A DNA stretch of 64,000 bases from contig NZ_JAAAML010000001.1 in NCBI RefSeq assembly GCF_024105735.1, positions 434,001 through 498,000 on the forward strand, read 5' to 3'. The stretch is from Parahoeflea alexandrii. GTDB taxonomy: Bacteria; Pseudomonadota; Alphaproteobacteria; Rhizobiales; Rhizobiaceae. Each line of letters starts with the position of its first letter. Position 1 is the first letter of the stretch. Of the stretch, positions 8,600-17,650 are shown one piece after another. The notes below the pieces were generated by a model. That model was not told where the DNA came from and did not search any database. It was given only the letters and a program-made list of their open reading frames with translations. A program made the position numbers and the translations under genes.

Positions 8600-8809
8600 A
8601 GCAGACCTTTTCAAACGGGACGTGTTTCAGTGCCCATCCATCAAATGAAGGCAAATGACCGGGCACGCTCAGTGTTTGAAGTGATGATGTTTCGTGAATG
8701 TTGCAGATTTCGGCGAGGATGCGTCAAACTGTGACACGAGACGCCAAATGTAACAATTTGCAATACTTTGATGCTGCCCCCAAACCGCCATCATGGCAAG
8801 GTCGATGGC
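8600..8809. promoter_or_regulatory. Divergent control region, EF-hand/exporter versus two-component system
   Basis: This 210-base spacer separates divergent units. It contains two related decamers in the same orientation, AACTGTGACA (8727-8736) and AAATGTAACA (8746-8755), 19 bases apart. Tandem same-direction half-sites at about two helical turns suit an OmpR-type regulator such as the one encoded alongside, but the match is short and the role is inferred. Confidence 0.3.
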
Positions 8810-9517
8810 ATGAACTGGAAACCGGACAGAATAATCATCGTTGACGACGATCCGGAACTGCGCGCGCTGCTGCGCCGGTTCCTCACCGAGCATGGCTTCG
8901 AGACGCGGGCCGTTGATGGCCGTGCTGCCCTGGACCGGGAGCTTGCGCGCAATCCCGCCGATGCGATCGTGCTGGATCTGATGATCCCGGGGGAAGATGG
9001 ACTGGCTATCTGCAGGCGCCTGCGGTCTTCAGGTGACGTTACGCCCATCGTCATGCTCACGGCACGGGGTGATCCGATCGACCGAATAATCGGCCTTGAG
9101 AGTGGAGCCGACGACTACCTGCCAAAACCCTTTGAACCTCGCGAACTGGTGGCCCGCTTAACGGCTGTACTCCGGCGGACGCAAGGCATGCGCGATGTTC
9201 GTACCGAGGACATCATCACGGTCGGTCCGATTGAAATCAACCTCTCGACCCACATGGTGAAGCGCGATGGTGTTCCGCTGAAGCTGTCAAGCCGGGAGTT
9301 TGCCCTGCTTGCAGCGCTTGTGCGCAGCCGCGGGCGTCCGCTCAGCAGGGCGCAGTTGATAGAGCGAGCGCTTGGGCGCGATGCCGAGGTCACGGATCGT
9401 GCAGTCGATGTCCAGATCGCGCGCCTGCGGCGTGCGATTGGCGAGCGGGCTGGCGATGCCGAACTGATCAAGACTGTCTGGGGCATAGGTTACGTCTTGG
9501 TGTCCGACAGTGCTTGA
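8810..9517 (+). CDS. OmpR-family response regulator
   Basis: A 235-residue regulator with an N-terminal receiver domain (acidic pocket VDDDPE at residues 11-16, phospho-acceptor Asp56 in VLDLMIPGEDG, switch Thr in MLTARG, Lys in LPKPFEP) and a C-terminal winged helix (LSSREFALLAALVRSRGRPL, then DAEVTDRAVDVQIARLRR). The ATG at 8810 has AAGG at good spacing; earlier in-frame starts at 8768 and 8771 would add residues not typical of the family. It overlaps the kinase gene by eight bases. The adjacent divergent EF-hand/DevBCA genes are plausible targets. Confidence 0.93.
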   Translation: MNWKPDRIIIVDDDPELRALLRRFLTEHGFETRAVDGRAALDRELARNPADAIVLDLMIPGEDGLAICRRLRSSGDVTPIVMLTARGDPIDRIIGLESGADDYLPKPFEPRELVARLTAVLRRTQGMRDVRTEDIITVGPIEINLSTHMVKRDGVPLKLSSREFALLAALVRSRGRPLSRAQLIERALGRDAEVTDRAVDVQIARLRRAIGERAGDAELIKTVWGIGYVLVSDSA

Positions 9518-10793
9518 TTCCCTCCTGAAACAGAACATCGCGGTTCTCTCTGCCACCATTCTTGCCGCTTTGCTGGTGTCGCTCGTCCTGATCGCTGGTC
9601 TTGTACTGCGGCCCCAGATCGAGCGGTCGGCCGCCGACACTGCACAATTGATCCGCAGTCTCGAGCTGTCCTTCCAACAGATGGACGCATTTCAGCAGAT
9701 CCACTTCGCTGAAGCCCTGCGTGCAAACGAGGCCCCTGATGTCCTCGTGGCCGACACTGCGCCGAAGCACGCCAACATGCAACGCAGTTGGTTCTCGCGG
9801 TACTTCCTGCGCGTGTTGTCGAACCATCACGGAATTTCCCCGTCCGATGTCTCGATTGATACCAAAGGCCATGTCTGGGTGCGCATGGCCACTGCCGACC
9901 AGCCCTATTGGTTGTCGCTCAGGACCTTGCCCGCCACCGATCCCGTTGCAGGTCTCTTTGTGGCTTTCGGAATAGCTCTGCTGGCGGCTCTCGCCGGTGG
10001 CATCGCCCTGCAAAAAAGGATCGCTCGACCGCTGAAGCATCTGGAGGAAGCGGTTGATCGCATGTCCAGACCGTCCGATATCTACGACATAGAGATTGCA
10101 CATCCCCGCGAAATCGCCGCAGTGTCCCGGGCGCTGACAGACATGTCGGCACGGCTGCATACGGCAGAAGCCGATCGGGCATTGATGCTGGCCGGCGTCA
10201 GCCACGACCTGCGTACTCCTCTTACCAAGCTCCGCCTGTCTCTGGCGATGTTGAAGGGTGCCGACGCCGATCTCGTCAAAACGGCGGAACGCAACGTGAT
10301 CCGGATTGAAGGCATGCTGCGCCAGTTTCTTGATTTCGCCCGTGGCTTCGAAGAGGAAGAGACGCGGGCGGTCCCGTTGCGACCGCTTGTCGAGCAGGTA
10401 AGGCAGGCCTGTGACTTGCCTGAGGCCGTTGTGCTGCACGTGCCGACGGATCTCGTGGTTAGAGTGAAGGAGGCCGCTGTCCTGAGGGCGCTCGAGAACC
10501 TTCTGGGCAATGCCGTTAGGTATGGGAAACCCCCAATCGAGATTGTCTCGCGGATTGAAGAAGACGTCCTGACGATCGAAGTGCGGGATGCCGGCCAAGG
10601 CATGACTGCAGACGACGTGCCGGTGCTGATGCGCCCCTTTGCGCGCGGCAGCTCGGCACGCAGTGGCGAAGGCGCCGGACTGGGATTGGCAATCGTCGAT
10701 CAGGTGGCAAGGGCCCACGGCGGCATCGTGGAGTTTGAACAGGGTCCCAATAGATTCACGGCTCGACTGCGTCTGATCCAGAAAAATTGCTAG
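9510..10793 (+). CDS. EnvZ-like sensor histidine kinase
   Basis: A 427-residue membrane kinase: transmembrane segment about residues 10-32, extracytoplasmic sensor about 33-147, second segment about 148-168, HAMP domain about 170-225, HisKA with the phospho-His in GVSHDLRTPLTK (about residue 231) and a HATPase domain with N-box LENLLGNAVRYG, G1 RDAGQGM and G2 GEGAGLGLAI. It starts with GTG inside the regulator gene, so the pair is translationally coupled. The signal is unknown; neighbouring secreted EF-hand protein suggests an envelope or divalent-cation cue, which is inference. Confidence 0.92.
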   Translation: MLDSLLKQNIAVLSATILAALLVSLVLIAGLVLRPQIERSAADTAQLIRSLELSFQQMDAFQQIHFAEALRANEAPDVLVADTAPKHANMQRSWFSRYFLRVLSNHHGISPSDVSIDTKGHVWVRMATADQPYWLSLRTLPATDPVAGLFVAFGIALLAALAGGIALQKRIARPLKHLEEAVDRMSRPSDIYDIEIAHPREIAAVSRALTDMSARLHTAEADRALMLAGVSHDLRTPLTKLRLSLAMLKGADADLVKTAERNVIRIEGMLRQFLDFARGFEEEETRAVPLRPLVEQVRQACDLPEAVVLHVPTDLVVRVKEAAVLRALENLLGNAVRYGKPPIEIVSRIEEDVLTIEVRDAGQGMTADDVPVLMRPFARGSSARSGEGAGLGLAIVDQVARAHGGIVEFEQGPNRFTARLRLIQKNC

Positions 10794-10843
10794 GAAAAGC
10801 CTCTTGTTGCCTTCCGGCTGGATTCAAAGGGGGCAATCAGTGT

Positions 10844-11866
10844 TCATGCCGTGCCGGGAACAGCGCGGCAGGATGTTCTGACCGTCAGGCTCGGGGCGAC
10901 GCGAATGATCTGGGGGGGCGTGTCGACCTTGCCTTCTATTCGGGCAAGCAGGAGTTCGGCGGCCCTGGTGCTCACTGTGGTGATGTCCTGGGTCAGGGCG
11001 GTGATGCTCGGGTTCCAGCCTTCGGCCGGGTGGAAGCCGTCAAAGCTTATCACCGATACATCGTCGGGCACACGCAATCCCATGTTTTGCAGCCCGGCCA
11101 TGGTGCCCAGCAATTGCGCAATGTTGATGCAGGCTATGGCCGTCGGCGGGCGCGGCAGGGTCATCAGTTTCTGAACGGATGCAAAGGCATGCTCACGCAG
11201 ATGAATGCGGTGATGGATGAGCTCATCGCGGACCGTGACGTTCGCCGCCGCCATGGTTTCGAGAAACCCGGCATAGCGCTCGTCCGAGGAGGATATGCCG
11301 GGGCGGCCGACCATGAACGCTATGTCCCTGTGGCCGAGTTTGAGCAGATAGCGGGTGATCAGCTGGGCACCGAAATGATTGTCGTCGGTGACCGAGTCAA
11401 AGCGCGAGTTCTCGATGACGCGGTCGACCAGGACCGCAGGGGTGTGCACGGCATCTGCCAGGCGGCCGGCGTAATCTTCCCCATGCGTTGTCGGAGCAAT
11501 GATGAGGCCCGCGACGCGATGGGAGCTGAACAGTTCAATCTCCCGGAACTCGCGTTCGGGATCATCGTCATTGCTGGCAAACAGCATGTTGTAACCGATA
11601 TCCGACAAAGCGCGCTGCATGGCCTTGGCCAGATGCGCCGCCCAGGGGGTGGCGATGTCCGGGACGATCAGGCCGATGGTCTTGGAGGTGCCCATACGCA
11701 GGTTCCGCGCAACCGGGTCGGGGTGGTAGCCGGCTGTCTTGACGGCTTCCCAGACGCGTTCCTGCAGCGCCTTGCTGACGGGCGCGGTGCCGTTTATCGT
11801 GGCAGAAACCGTGGTGATCGACACTTTCGCGATACGCGCCACATCCTTGATGGTCGACAATTTCAT
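10844..11866 (-). CDS. LacI-family transcriptional regulator
   Basis: A 340-residue repressor-type protein with an N-terminal LacI helix-turn-helix (STIKDVARIAKVSITTVSAT, about residues 4-23) followed by the hinge and a periplasmic-binding-like ligand domain (GLIVPDIATPW, about 62 onward; DDVSVISFDGF near the C-terminus). The ATG at 11866 is preceded by GGAGAGGG; the upstream in-frame extension lacks such a site. It is divergent from the family-5 ABC operon and probably controls it through the repeated motif in between. The effector is likely the transported compound or a metabolite of it. Confidence 0.9.
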   Translation of the reverse strand: MKLSTIKDVARIAKVSITTVSATINGTAPVSKALQERVWEAVKTAGYHPDPVARNLRMGTSKTIGLIVPDIATPWAAHLAKAMQRALSDIGYNMLFASNDDDPEREFREIELFSSHRVAGLIIAPTTHGEDYAGRLADAVHTPAVLVDRVIENSRFDSVTDDNHFGAQLITRYLLKLGHRDIAFMVGRPGISSSDERYAGFLETMAAANVTVRDELIHHRIHLREHAFASVQKLMTLPRPPTAIACINIAQLLGTMAGLQNMGLRVPDDVSVISFDGFHPAEGWNPSITALTQDITTVSTRAAELLLARIEGKVDTPPQIIRVAPSLTVRTSCRAVPGTA

Positions 11867-11894
11867 CCCTCTCCATGCAGAAGCGGGAACGATA

Positions 11895-11910
11895 CACAAA
11901 TCGTTACGTT
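11895..11910 (+). promoter_or_regulatory. Operator-like motif, copy 1
   Basis: CACAAATCGTTACGTT, plus strand, 28 bases upstream of the lacI-type gene start. It contains the symmetric core CGT-T-ACG and is one of three copies in this spacer. Assignment to the adjacent LacI-family protein is inferred. Confidence 0.6.
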
Positions 11911-12005
11911 AATGCCATTTTTTGCTGGTGACCGGGATTTTTTCCACATAGCGGTTTCCCGTGATGGACTTCAGACCCTTGTCAGGCAGCTCTGTAATCT
12001 GTAAA

Positions 12006-12020
12006 CACAAATCGTTTCGT
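12006..12020 (+). promoter_or_regulatory. Operator-like motif, copy 2
   Basis: CACAAATCGTTTCGT matches copy 1 at 14 of 15 positions, in the same orientation and 111 bases away. It lies midway between the regulator and the transport operon. Confidence 0.58.
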
Positions 12021-12071
12021 GTTATCCAAATGCCAATAAATGGGTAAAAATTGGTAGTTGAAGATGCTCGT

Positions 12072-12087
12072 AACGTAACGTTTTGTG
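12072..12087 (-). promoter_or_regulatory. Operator-like motif, copy 3
   Basis: Read on the minus strand this is CACAAAACGTTACGTT, 15 of 16 identical to copy 1. It ends 30 bases before the start codon of the substrate-binding protein, where a bound repressor would block transcription initiation or early elongation. Confidence 0.6.
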
Positions 12088-12117
12088 CCGCCAGGGAGCG
12101 GTTGGGAGGAGAATATC

Positions 12118-13701
12118 ATGGTACGAACCAAGTCACTGCTGGCGTCGATTGTGGCCGGCGCCATGTTGAGCGTCTGCGTGTCAGCCGCAAGCGCGGCCGA
12201 AACGTTGCGTTTGCGCATGAATGGCGACATCAACACGCTGGATCCGATTGCCACGACGAATTTTACCATCCGGAACGCGGCGTATCTGATGTACGACACG
12301 TTGTTTTCGATGGACGCGAACTACGAAGTCCAGCCGCAGATGGCGGAAGGCTATACACTTTCGGATGACGGGCTGACCTACACGATCACCCTGCGTGACG
12401 GCCTTAAGTTCCATGACGGCACCCCGGTCACCGCTGCCGATGCGGTTGCCTCGCTCGAGCGCTGGGGCAAGGCGGATGGTCTGGGCAAGACGCTGTTTGC
12501 GAAGATGGCCTCCATTGCCGCGCCCGATGACAAGACGATCGTGCTGAAGATGAATGAACCCTGGGGTCAGGTGATCCCGGCGATCGGCAAAATCTCCTCG
12601 AACATTCCGGTGATCATGCCGGCAGGCATGGCTGCCAATGATCCCACGGATCCGGTGGTTACGCCTATCGGCTCGGGGCCCTACAAGCTGGTGCCCGAGG
12701 AGTGGGTGCCCGGCAGCATTGCCGTGTTCGAGAAGTTTGAGGACTACAAGCCGCGTTCCGAGCCGGCCAGCATGGCTGCCGGTGGCAAGGTCGCGCATTT
12801 CGACCGGGTGGAACTGGTTTACATTCCCGATACCGCGACCGCGGTGGACGCGCTGATTGCCGGGGAGATCGACTGGATCGAGGAGGTGCCGTCGGACATG
12901 ATTGCGTTCTTTGACGGCGTGGACAGTGCAAAGCCGATCGCGGCGCGGCAATCGGGCAACTCGATGCAGCTGGTCGTCAATCATCTCAACCCGCCTTTCG
13001 ACAATCCGAAGATCCGCAAGGCGCTGCAATGGTCGGTCGAGCAGACCCCGTTCCTGCAGGCGGCCTACGGCAATGCCACGGAACGCTATCTCGAATGCGC
13101 GGCAGTGTTTTTCTGTGACACGCCGTATGCATCCGATGCCGGGACCGAAGCCGTGCTGACGCGCGATCTGGACAAGGCAAAGGCCTTGCTTGAAGAGGGC
13201 GGCTATGACGGGACGCCGGTGCTGTTGATGCACGTCACCGATATTCCGGCGCATGACGCCTACTATTCCGTGCTCAAGCCGATGCTTGAAGAAGCCGGCT
13301 TCGTTGTCGAGGAGCAGATTACCGACTGGGCAACCGTTGCCACGCGACGCGCCAGCAAGGAGCCTGTTGCCGATGGCGGTTGGAACCTGTTCTTCACCGG
13401 CTGGGGCTTTGTCGATCAGTCCAACCCGATGACCAATGTCTATGTTGCGGGTGCCTGCGGCGACGGGTGGTTCGGATGGGCCTGTTCGGAGGAATTGCAG
13501 GAGCTTCGAAAGAAGTTCGCCGACGAAATGGATCCGGACGTCAAGAAGCAGCTTGCCGAACAGATGCAGGTTCTTACGCATGATCTGGTGAGCTATGTGC
13601 CGCTGGGACAGAGCTTTCCCTCGCAGGGCATTGCTGCAAATCTCGAAGGTTTCATCGAAAGCCCCGTGCCGTTCTTCTGGAATGTGCGCCGCACTCAGTA
13701 G
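12118..13701 (+). CDS. Family-5 ABC substrate-binding protein (Dpp/Opp-like)
   Basis: A 527-residue periplasmic binding protein (SBP_bac_5) with a signal peptide ending near ASAA (about residue 26) and the family landmarks LRMNGDINTLDP, DGLTYTITLRDGLKFHDG and TPIGSGPYKL. Family members bind peptides, nickel chelates, opines, oligosaccharides or glutathione; the substrate is not readable here. GGAGGAG precedes the ATG at 12118. It is the first gene of a six-gene operon (SBP, two permeases, two ATPases, hydrolase) opposite a LacI regulator, which favours a carbohydrate-like or other catabolised ligand. Confidence 0.88.
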   Translation: MVRTKSLLASIVAGAMLSVCVSAASAAETLRLRMNGDINTLDPIATTNFTIRNAAYLMYDTLFSMDANYEVQPQMAEGYTLSDDGLTYTITLRDGLKFHDGTPVTAADAVASLERWGKADGLGKTLFAKMASIAAPDDKTIVLKMNEPWGQVIPAIGKISSNIPVIMPAGMAANDPTDPVVTPIGSGPYKLVPEEWVPGSIAVFEKFEDYKPRSEPASMAAGGKVAHFDRVELVYIPDTATAVDALIAGEIDWIEEVPSDMIAFFDGVDSAKPIAARQSGNSMQLVVNHLNPPFDNPKIRKALQWSVEQTPFLQAAYGNATERYLECAAVFFCDTPYASDAGTEAVLTRDLDKAKALLEEGGYDGTPVLLMHVTDIPAHDAYYSVLKPMLEEAGFVVEEQITDWATVATRRASKEPVADGGWNLFFTGWGFVDQSNPMTNVYVAGACGDGWFGWACSEELQELRKKFADEMDPDVKKQLAEQMQVLTHDLVSYVPLGQSFPSQGIAANLEGFIESPVPFFWNVRRTQ

Positions 13702-13714
13702 GTGGTGATATACA

Positions 13715-13740
13715 GGCCATCCGGCGCCTGCCGGATGGCC
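13715..13740 (+). terminator. Intercistronic hairpin after the binding-protein gene
   Basis: GGCCATCCGGC and GCCGGATGGCC form a perfect 11-bp stem with a 4-base loop, between the binding-protein stop and the first permease, with no T-run after it. Such hairpins commonly protect the upstream mRNA or attenuate downstream expression so that binding protein exceeds permease. Confidence 0.65.
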
Positions 13741-13759
13741 CTGTCGTTAGAGGTTTGCG

Positions 13760-14701
13760 ATGCTTCGTTATATTGTTGGACGGTTGCTGGCTGCCGTTCC
13801 GATCTTCGCCCTGGTGGGGATCTTCATCTTTTCGCTGGTGCATCTGATGCCGGGAGATCCGGCCGTGCTTCTGGCCGGAGACAACGCCAATCCGAAACAG
13901 GTGGAAAAGATCCGGGAGCGGCTGCATCTCGATCAGCCGGTGATCGTGCAGTTCGGGATCTGGGCGGGGAACGCGCTGCAGCTTGATCTCGGCGATTCCG
14001 TCTATTCGAACCAGCCGGTCACCAAGCTGATCGCTCAACGCATCGAGCCAACCATGATGCTGGCCGTCGTGACACTGGTCATTACCGTCCTGATCGCCGT
14101 GCCGCTGGGGGTGATTGCGGCGTGGCGGGCCAATGGTCTGGCCGACAGGCTGATCATGGCCTTTGCCGTGCTTGGATTTTCACTGCCGGTTTTCGTGATC
14201 GGCTACCTGCTTGTCTATGTTTTCGCGGTCAGGCTGAAATGGTTTCCGGTGCAAGGCTACAAGCCGCTCGAGGATGGCGTGCTGGCGACGCTGCACTCGC
14301 TGACATTGCCATCGGTGGCGCTGGCGCTTGTCTTTGCCGCGCTGATCGCCCGGGTGACACGCGCCTCCATGCTCGAGGCGCTCAACGAGAACTACACGCG
14401 GACGGCACGCGCCAAGGGTCTGGGGACATTCCGCATCCTGGTCGTGCACGCGCTCAAGAGCGCCGGCGTGCCGGTCATCACGGTGATCGGCATCGGCTTC
14501 GCAACCCTGGTCGGCGGCGTTGTTGTCACCGAATCCGTTTTCAACATTCCCGGTATCGGGCGGCTTACGGTCGATGCCATCACCCGGCGTGACTATCCCG
14601 TCGTTCAGGGCGTCATCCTGTTTTTCTCCGCCTTGCTCATTCTCATCAATCTTCTCGTCGATCTCAGCTACGCGCTGTTTGATCCGCGTGTGAAAGGCTA
14701 G
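13760..14701 (+). CDS. DppB-type ABC permease
   Basis: A 313-residue inner-membrane permease with about six transmembrane segments, the N-terminal LRYIVGRLLAAVPIFALVG segment, the LMPGDPA motif (about residues 30-36) and the EAA-type loop ARAKGLGTFRILVVHALKSA (about 214-233) that contacts the ATPases. It follows the DppB/OppB pattern. The gene sits 58 bases after the binding-protein stop and its TAG overlaps the next gene's GTG start by one base. Confidence 0.9.
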   Translation: MLRYIVGRLLAAVPIFALVGIFIFSLVHLMPGDPAVLLAGDNANPKQVEKIRERLHLDQPVIVQFGIWAGNALQLDLGDSVYSNQPVTKLIAQRIEPTMMLAVVTLVITVLIAVPLGVIAAWRANGLADRLIMAFAVLGFSLPVFVIGYLLVYVFAVRLKWFPVQGYKPLEDGVLATLHSLTLPSVALALVFAALIARVTRASMLEALNENYTRTARAKGLGTFRILVVHALKSAGVPVITVIGIGFATLVGGVVVTESVFNIPGIGRLTVDAITRRDYPVVQGVILFFSALLILINLLVDLSYALFDPRVKG

Positions 14702-15591
14702 TGCCGGTGCCGGATAACTCAATTGCCGATCTCCGTCCGCGCCAAGGTTTCCAGCCGAGCCGCCTGATCGGATGGGTTGGGCGCGAGCCCATGACGGCTA
14801 GCTGCGTGGCGGTGTTGCTGTTCTTTGTGCTTGTGGCGATTTTTGCTCCGCTCATTGCGGGCGACCCGATCGCGCTCAATCCCGCCGAGCGGCTGACATC
14901 CTCATCGGAAAGCGCCATCTGGGGGCGCGATCATCTCGGACGCGATGTGTTCGCCCGCGCGGTGTACGGCACCCGGACATCGATGCTTGTCGGATTTTCG
15001 GTTGCCGGGCTGACGACACTGTTCGGTGTCGCCATCGGCATCTATGCCGGCATGTCGAGGATTGGCGGCGCGGTGATCATGCGGCTGAACGACGCGATGA
15101 TGGCCATTCCCGCGATCCTGCTGGCCATTGCACTGGCCTCATTGATGAATGCGGGAGTGGTAACGGTGATCATCGCCATAACGCTTCCGGAAATCCCGCG
15201 CATGGTGCGGCTGGTGCGATCGGTGGTGCTCGGGGTGCGCGAGCAGCCCTATGTGGCCGCGGCCACCTCGATCGGGACCTCGGGACTGGCGATGGTCTGG
15301 CGGCACATCCTGCCCAATACGCTCGGCCCGGTACTGGTTCAGGCGACCTATGCCTGCGCCTCGGCGATCATCGCTTCCGCGGTGCTGAGTTTCCTGGGCG
15401 TCGGCACCTCGCCGGAAGTTCCAAGCTGGGGCGGCATGATGGCCGATGCCAGATCCTATTTCCGCATTCATCCCGAGCTGATGGCCTATCCCGGCGCACT
15501 GTTGTCGATGCTGGTGCTGGTGGTGAACATTCTTGGTGATCGGCTGAGTGACGCGCTCGATCCCCGCAAGACCCGCAGGGGATCGCTATGA
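14701..15591 (+). CDS. DppC-type ABC permease
   Basis: A 296-residue inner-membrane permease of the DppC/OppC group: one N-terminal membrane segment (about residues 35-58), the conserved LGRDVFARAVYGTRTS stretch (about 79-94), then five segments and the coupling loop AAATSIGTSGLAMVWRHILPN. The GTG start overlaps the preceding stop codon, and the end overlaps the first ATPase gene by four bases. It forms the heterodimeric pore with the preceding permease. Confidence 0.9.
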   Translation: MPVPDNSIADLRPRQGFQPSRLIGWVGREPMTASCVAVLLFFVLVAIFAPLIAGDPIALNPAERLTSSSESAIWGRDHLGRDVFARAVYGTRTSMLVGFSVAGLTTLFGVAIGIYAGMSRIGGAVIMRLNDAMMAIPAILLAIALASLMNAGVVTVIIAITLPEIPRMVRLVRSVVLGVREQPYVAAATSIGTSGLAMVWRHILPNTLGPVLVQATYACASAIIASAVLSFLGVGTSPEVPSWGGMMADARSYFRIHPELMAYPGALLSMLVLVVNILGDRLSDALDPRKTRRGSL

Positions 15592-16634
15592 CCGCCGTTT
15601 CACCCCATATCGATACCGGGCAGAACGTGCTGACGGTGTCCAATCTCAGCCTGGAGTTTTCCAACAGCGCCGGTGTGGTGCGCGCGCTGGATGATGTGTC
15701 CTTCGCCGTGCGCAAGGGCGAGATCCTCAGCCTGGTCGGGGAATCGGGCTGCGGCAAGAGCGTGACCGCGATGTCCATCATGGGGCTGCTGCCAAGGCAT
15801 GGTGCCCGCATTGTCTCGGGGTCTGTGCGGCTGGGCGAGCAGGAGCTGCTGGGCGCCAGCGAGCGGACCATGCGGCGGGTCCGCGGTGACAGGATCGGGA
15901 TGATCTTCCAGGATCCGATGACCTCTCTCAATCCGGTCCACACGATCGGCATGCAGATCGCCGAGGTGGTGCGCCAGCATCGCGGCTTGTCTGGCGCGGC
16001 GGCCAGGGCGCGGGCGCTGGAAATGCTCGAGCTGGTGCGTATCCCCGATGCCCGCAACAGGCTTGGCGCCTATCCCCATGAATTGTCCGGCGGCATGCGC
16101 CAGAGGGTGATGATTGCCATGGCACTGGCGTGCGATCCGGAACTGCTGATTGCCGACGAACCGACCACCGCACTGGATGTGACGGTCCAGGCCCAGGTGC
16201 TCGATCTCATCGCCGACCTGCGGCAAAACCTCGGGATGAGCGTGATCTTCATCACCCATGATCTTGGCGTGGTGTCGAGCACGGCGGACCGGATGATGGT
16301 GATGTATGCCGGTCGCATTGTCGAAGAAGCGCCGGTGGAAAAGCTATTCGCCCGCCCGTCACACGGCTATACGGCCGGATTGCTGCAGTCGCTTCCGGGA
16401 ACGCAGACCCGGCACCGCGATGTTCTGGCCGAAATCCCCGGATCCGTGCCGCGGCTGGACAAGGTTGTCGAGGGATGCGCCTACGCGCCGCGCTGCAGCT
16501 TCGCGACAGGGGCCTGTCTCGATCCGCTGCCGCCGCCGCGCAGGATCGAACCTGAACACAGCGCGCGCTGCATCCATTCCGAAACGGTTTTCGAGACGAT
16601 CAGGAACACAGACATCGTGAGGGCCTGGGCATGA
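15588..16634 (+). CDS. DppD-type ABC ATPase
   Basis: A 348-residue ATPase with Walker [12 protein letters not shown]-loop [12 protein letters not shown], signature LSGGMRQR and Walker [13 protein letters not shown], followed by the oligopeptide/dipeptide C-terminal domain with its Cys-rich [15 protein letters not shown] segment (about residues 297-311), typical of DppD/OppD and possibly Fe-S binding. The ATG overlaps the upstream permease (ATGA) and the 3' end overlaps the second ATPase. Confidence 0.92.
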   Translation: MTAVSPHIDTGQNVLTVSNLSLEFSNSAGVVRALDDVSFAVRKGEILSLVGESGCGKSVTAMSIMGLLPRHGARIVSGSVRLGEQELLGASERTMRRVRGDRIGMIFQDPMTSLNPVHTIGMQIAEVVRQHRGLSGAAARARALEMLELVRIPDARNRLGAYPHELSGGMRQRVMIAMALACDPELLIADEPTTALDVTVQAQVLDLIADLRQNLGMSVIFITHDLGVVSSTADRMMVMYAGRIVEEAPVEKLFARPSHGYTAGLLQSLPGTQTRHRDVLAEIPGSVPRLDKVVEGCAYAPRCSFATGACLDPLPPPRRIEPEHSARCIHSETVFETIRNTDIVRAWA

Positions 16635-17650
16635 GTTCCAAACCCTATCTTTCACTCGACAAGATCAGCAAGACCTATGCGCTGGGGCGGGAAAAGTTCG
16701 GCGGACCGGAACGTTTCCTGCAGGCTGTCGACCAGATATCGCTCGATGTGCCGCGTGGCGAAACGCTGGGACTGGTGGGCGAAAGCGGCTGCGGAAAATC
16801 TTCGCTCGCACGTCTGATCATGCAACTGGAAAGACCCAGCTCGGGCGCAATCGCATTCGACGGGGTCGATCCCGCCGGGCTCAACGCGACGGAGCTGAAG
16901 GCGGCGCGGCAGCGTTTTCAGATGATCTTTCAGGACCCGTACGCATCCCTCAACCCGCGTATGAGAGCGCGGGCCATCATCGCCGAAGCACTGGTCAATT
17001 TCCGAAAGGGCAATGCGGAAGAGATCAATCGGCGCGTGGAGGAACTGGCCATCCAGGTCGGCCTCAGCAGCTTCCATCTTGACCGGTTTCCCCACGAACT
17101 CTCCGGCGGGCAGTGTCAGCGGATCGGCATCGCGCGGGCTATCGCTCTCAGTCCGGACCTGATTGTTGCCGATGAACCGGTGTCAGCCCTTGATGTGTCG
17201 ATCCAGGCGCAAATTCTCAATCTGATCGTGCGGCTGCAGGAGGAAATGGGACTGACGCTGGTCTTCATTTCGCATGACCTTTCCGTCGTCTCCCATGTCG
17301 CCGACCGGGTTGCGGTGATGTATCTGGGCAGAATTGTCGAACTGGGCAAGACGGCAGATCTGTTTGGCCGGCCGGCGCATCCCTACACCCGCACGCTGCT
17401 GACAGCGGTGCCGCGCCCGATGCCTTCGAGCCGAGGCAAGCGGTCGCGGATCAGCGGTGAACTGCCCAGCCCGCTCAATCCACCCTCCGGCTGTCATTTC
17501 CGTACCCGATGTTCGTTCGCCGATGCACGCTGTGCTGCCGAAGTGCCTGTCCTGCGTGTGATTGGCGGTGCGCAGCAGGCCGCGTGCCATCATGCGGAAG
17601 ATATCCAGGCAACTCTCAACCAAGACGAGATAGAGACAGACAATGCGTGA
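16631..17650 (+). CDS. DppF-type ABC ATPase
   Basis: A 339-residue partner ATPase with Walker [12 protein letters not shown]-loop MIFQDPYASLNP, signature LSGGQCQR (Cys in place of the more usual Lys or Arg), Walker B LIVADEPVSALD and the same C-terminal domain (GCHFRTRCSFADARC). With the preceding ATPase it makes the two-ATPase motor usual for family-5 importers. Both ends overlap neighbours, so the operon is tightly coupled. Confidence 0.92.
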   Translation: MSSKPYLSLDKISKTYALGREKFGGPERFLQAVDQISLDVPRGETLGLVGESGCGKSSLARLIMQLERPSSGAIAFDGVDPAGLNATELKAARQRFQMIFQDPYASLNPRMRARAIIAEALVNFRKGNAEEINRRVEELAIQVGLSSFHLDRFPHELSGGQCQRIGIARAIALSPDLIVADEPVSALDVSIQAQILNLIVRLQEEMGLTLVFISHDLSVVSHVADRVAVMYLGRIVELGKTADLFGRPAHPYTRTLLTAVPRPMPSSRGKRSRISGELPSPLNPPSGCHFRTRCSFADARCAAEVPVLRVIGGAQQAACHHAEDIQATLNQDEIETDNA

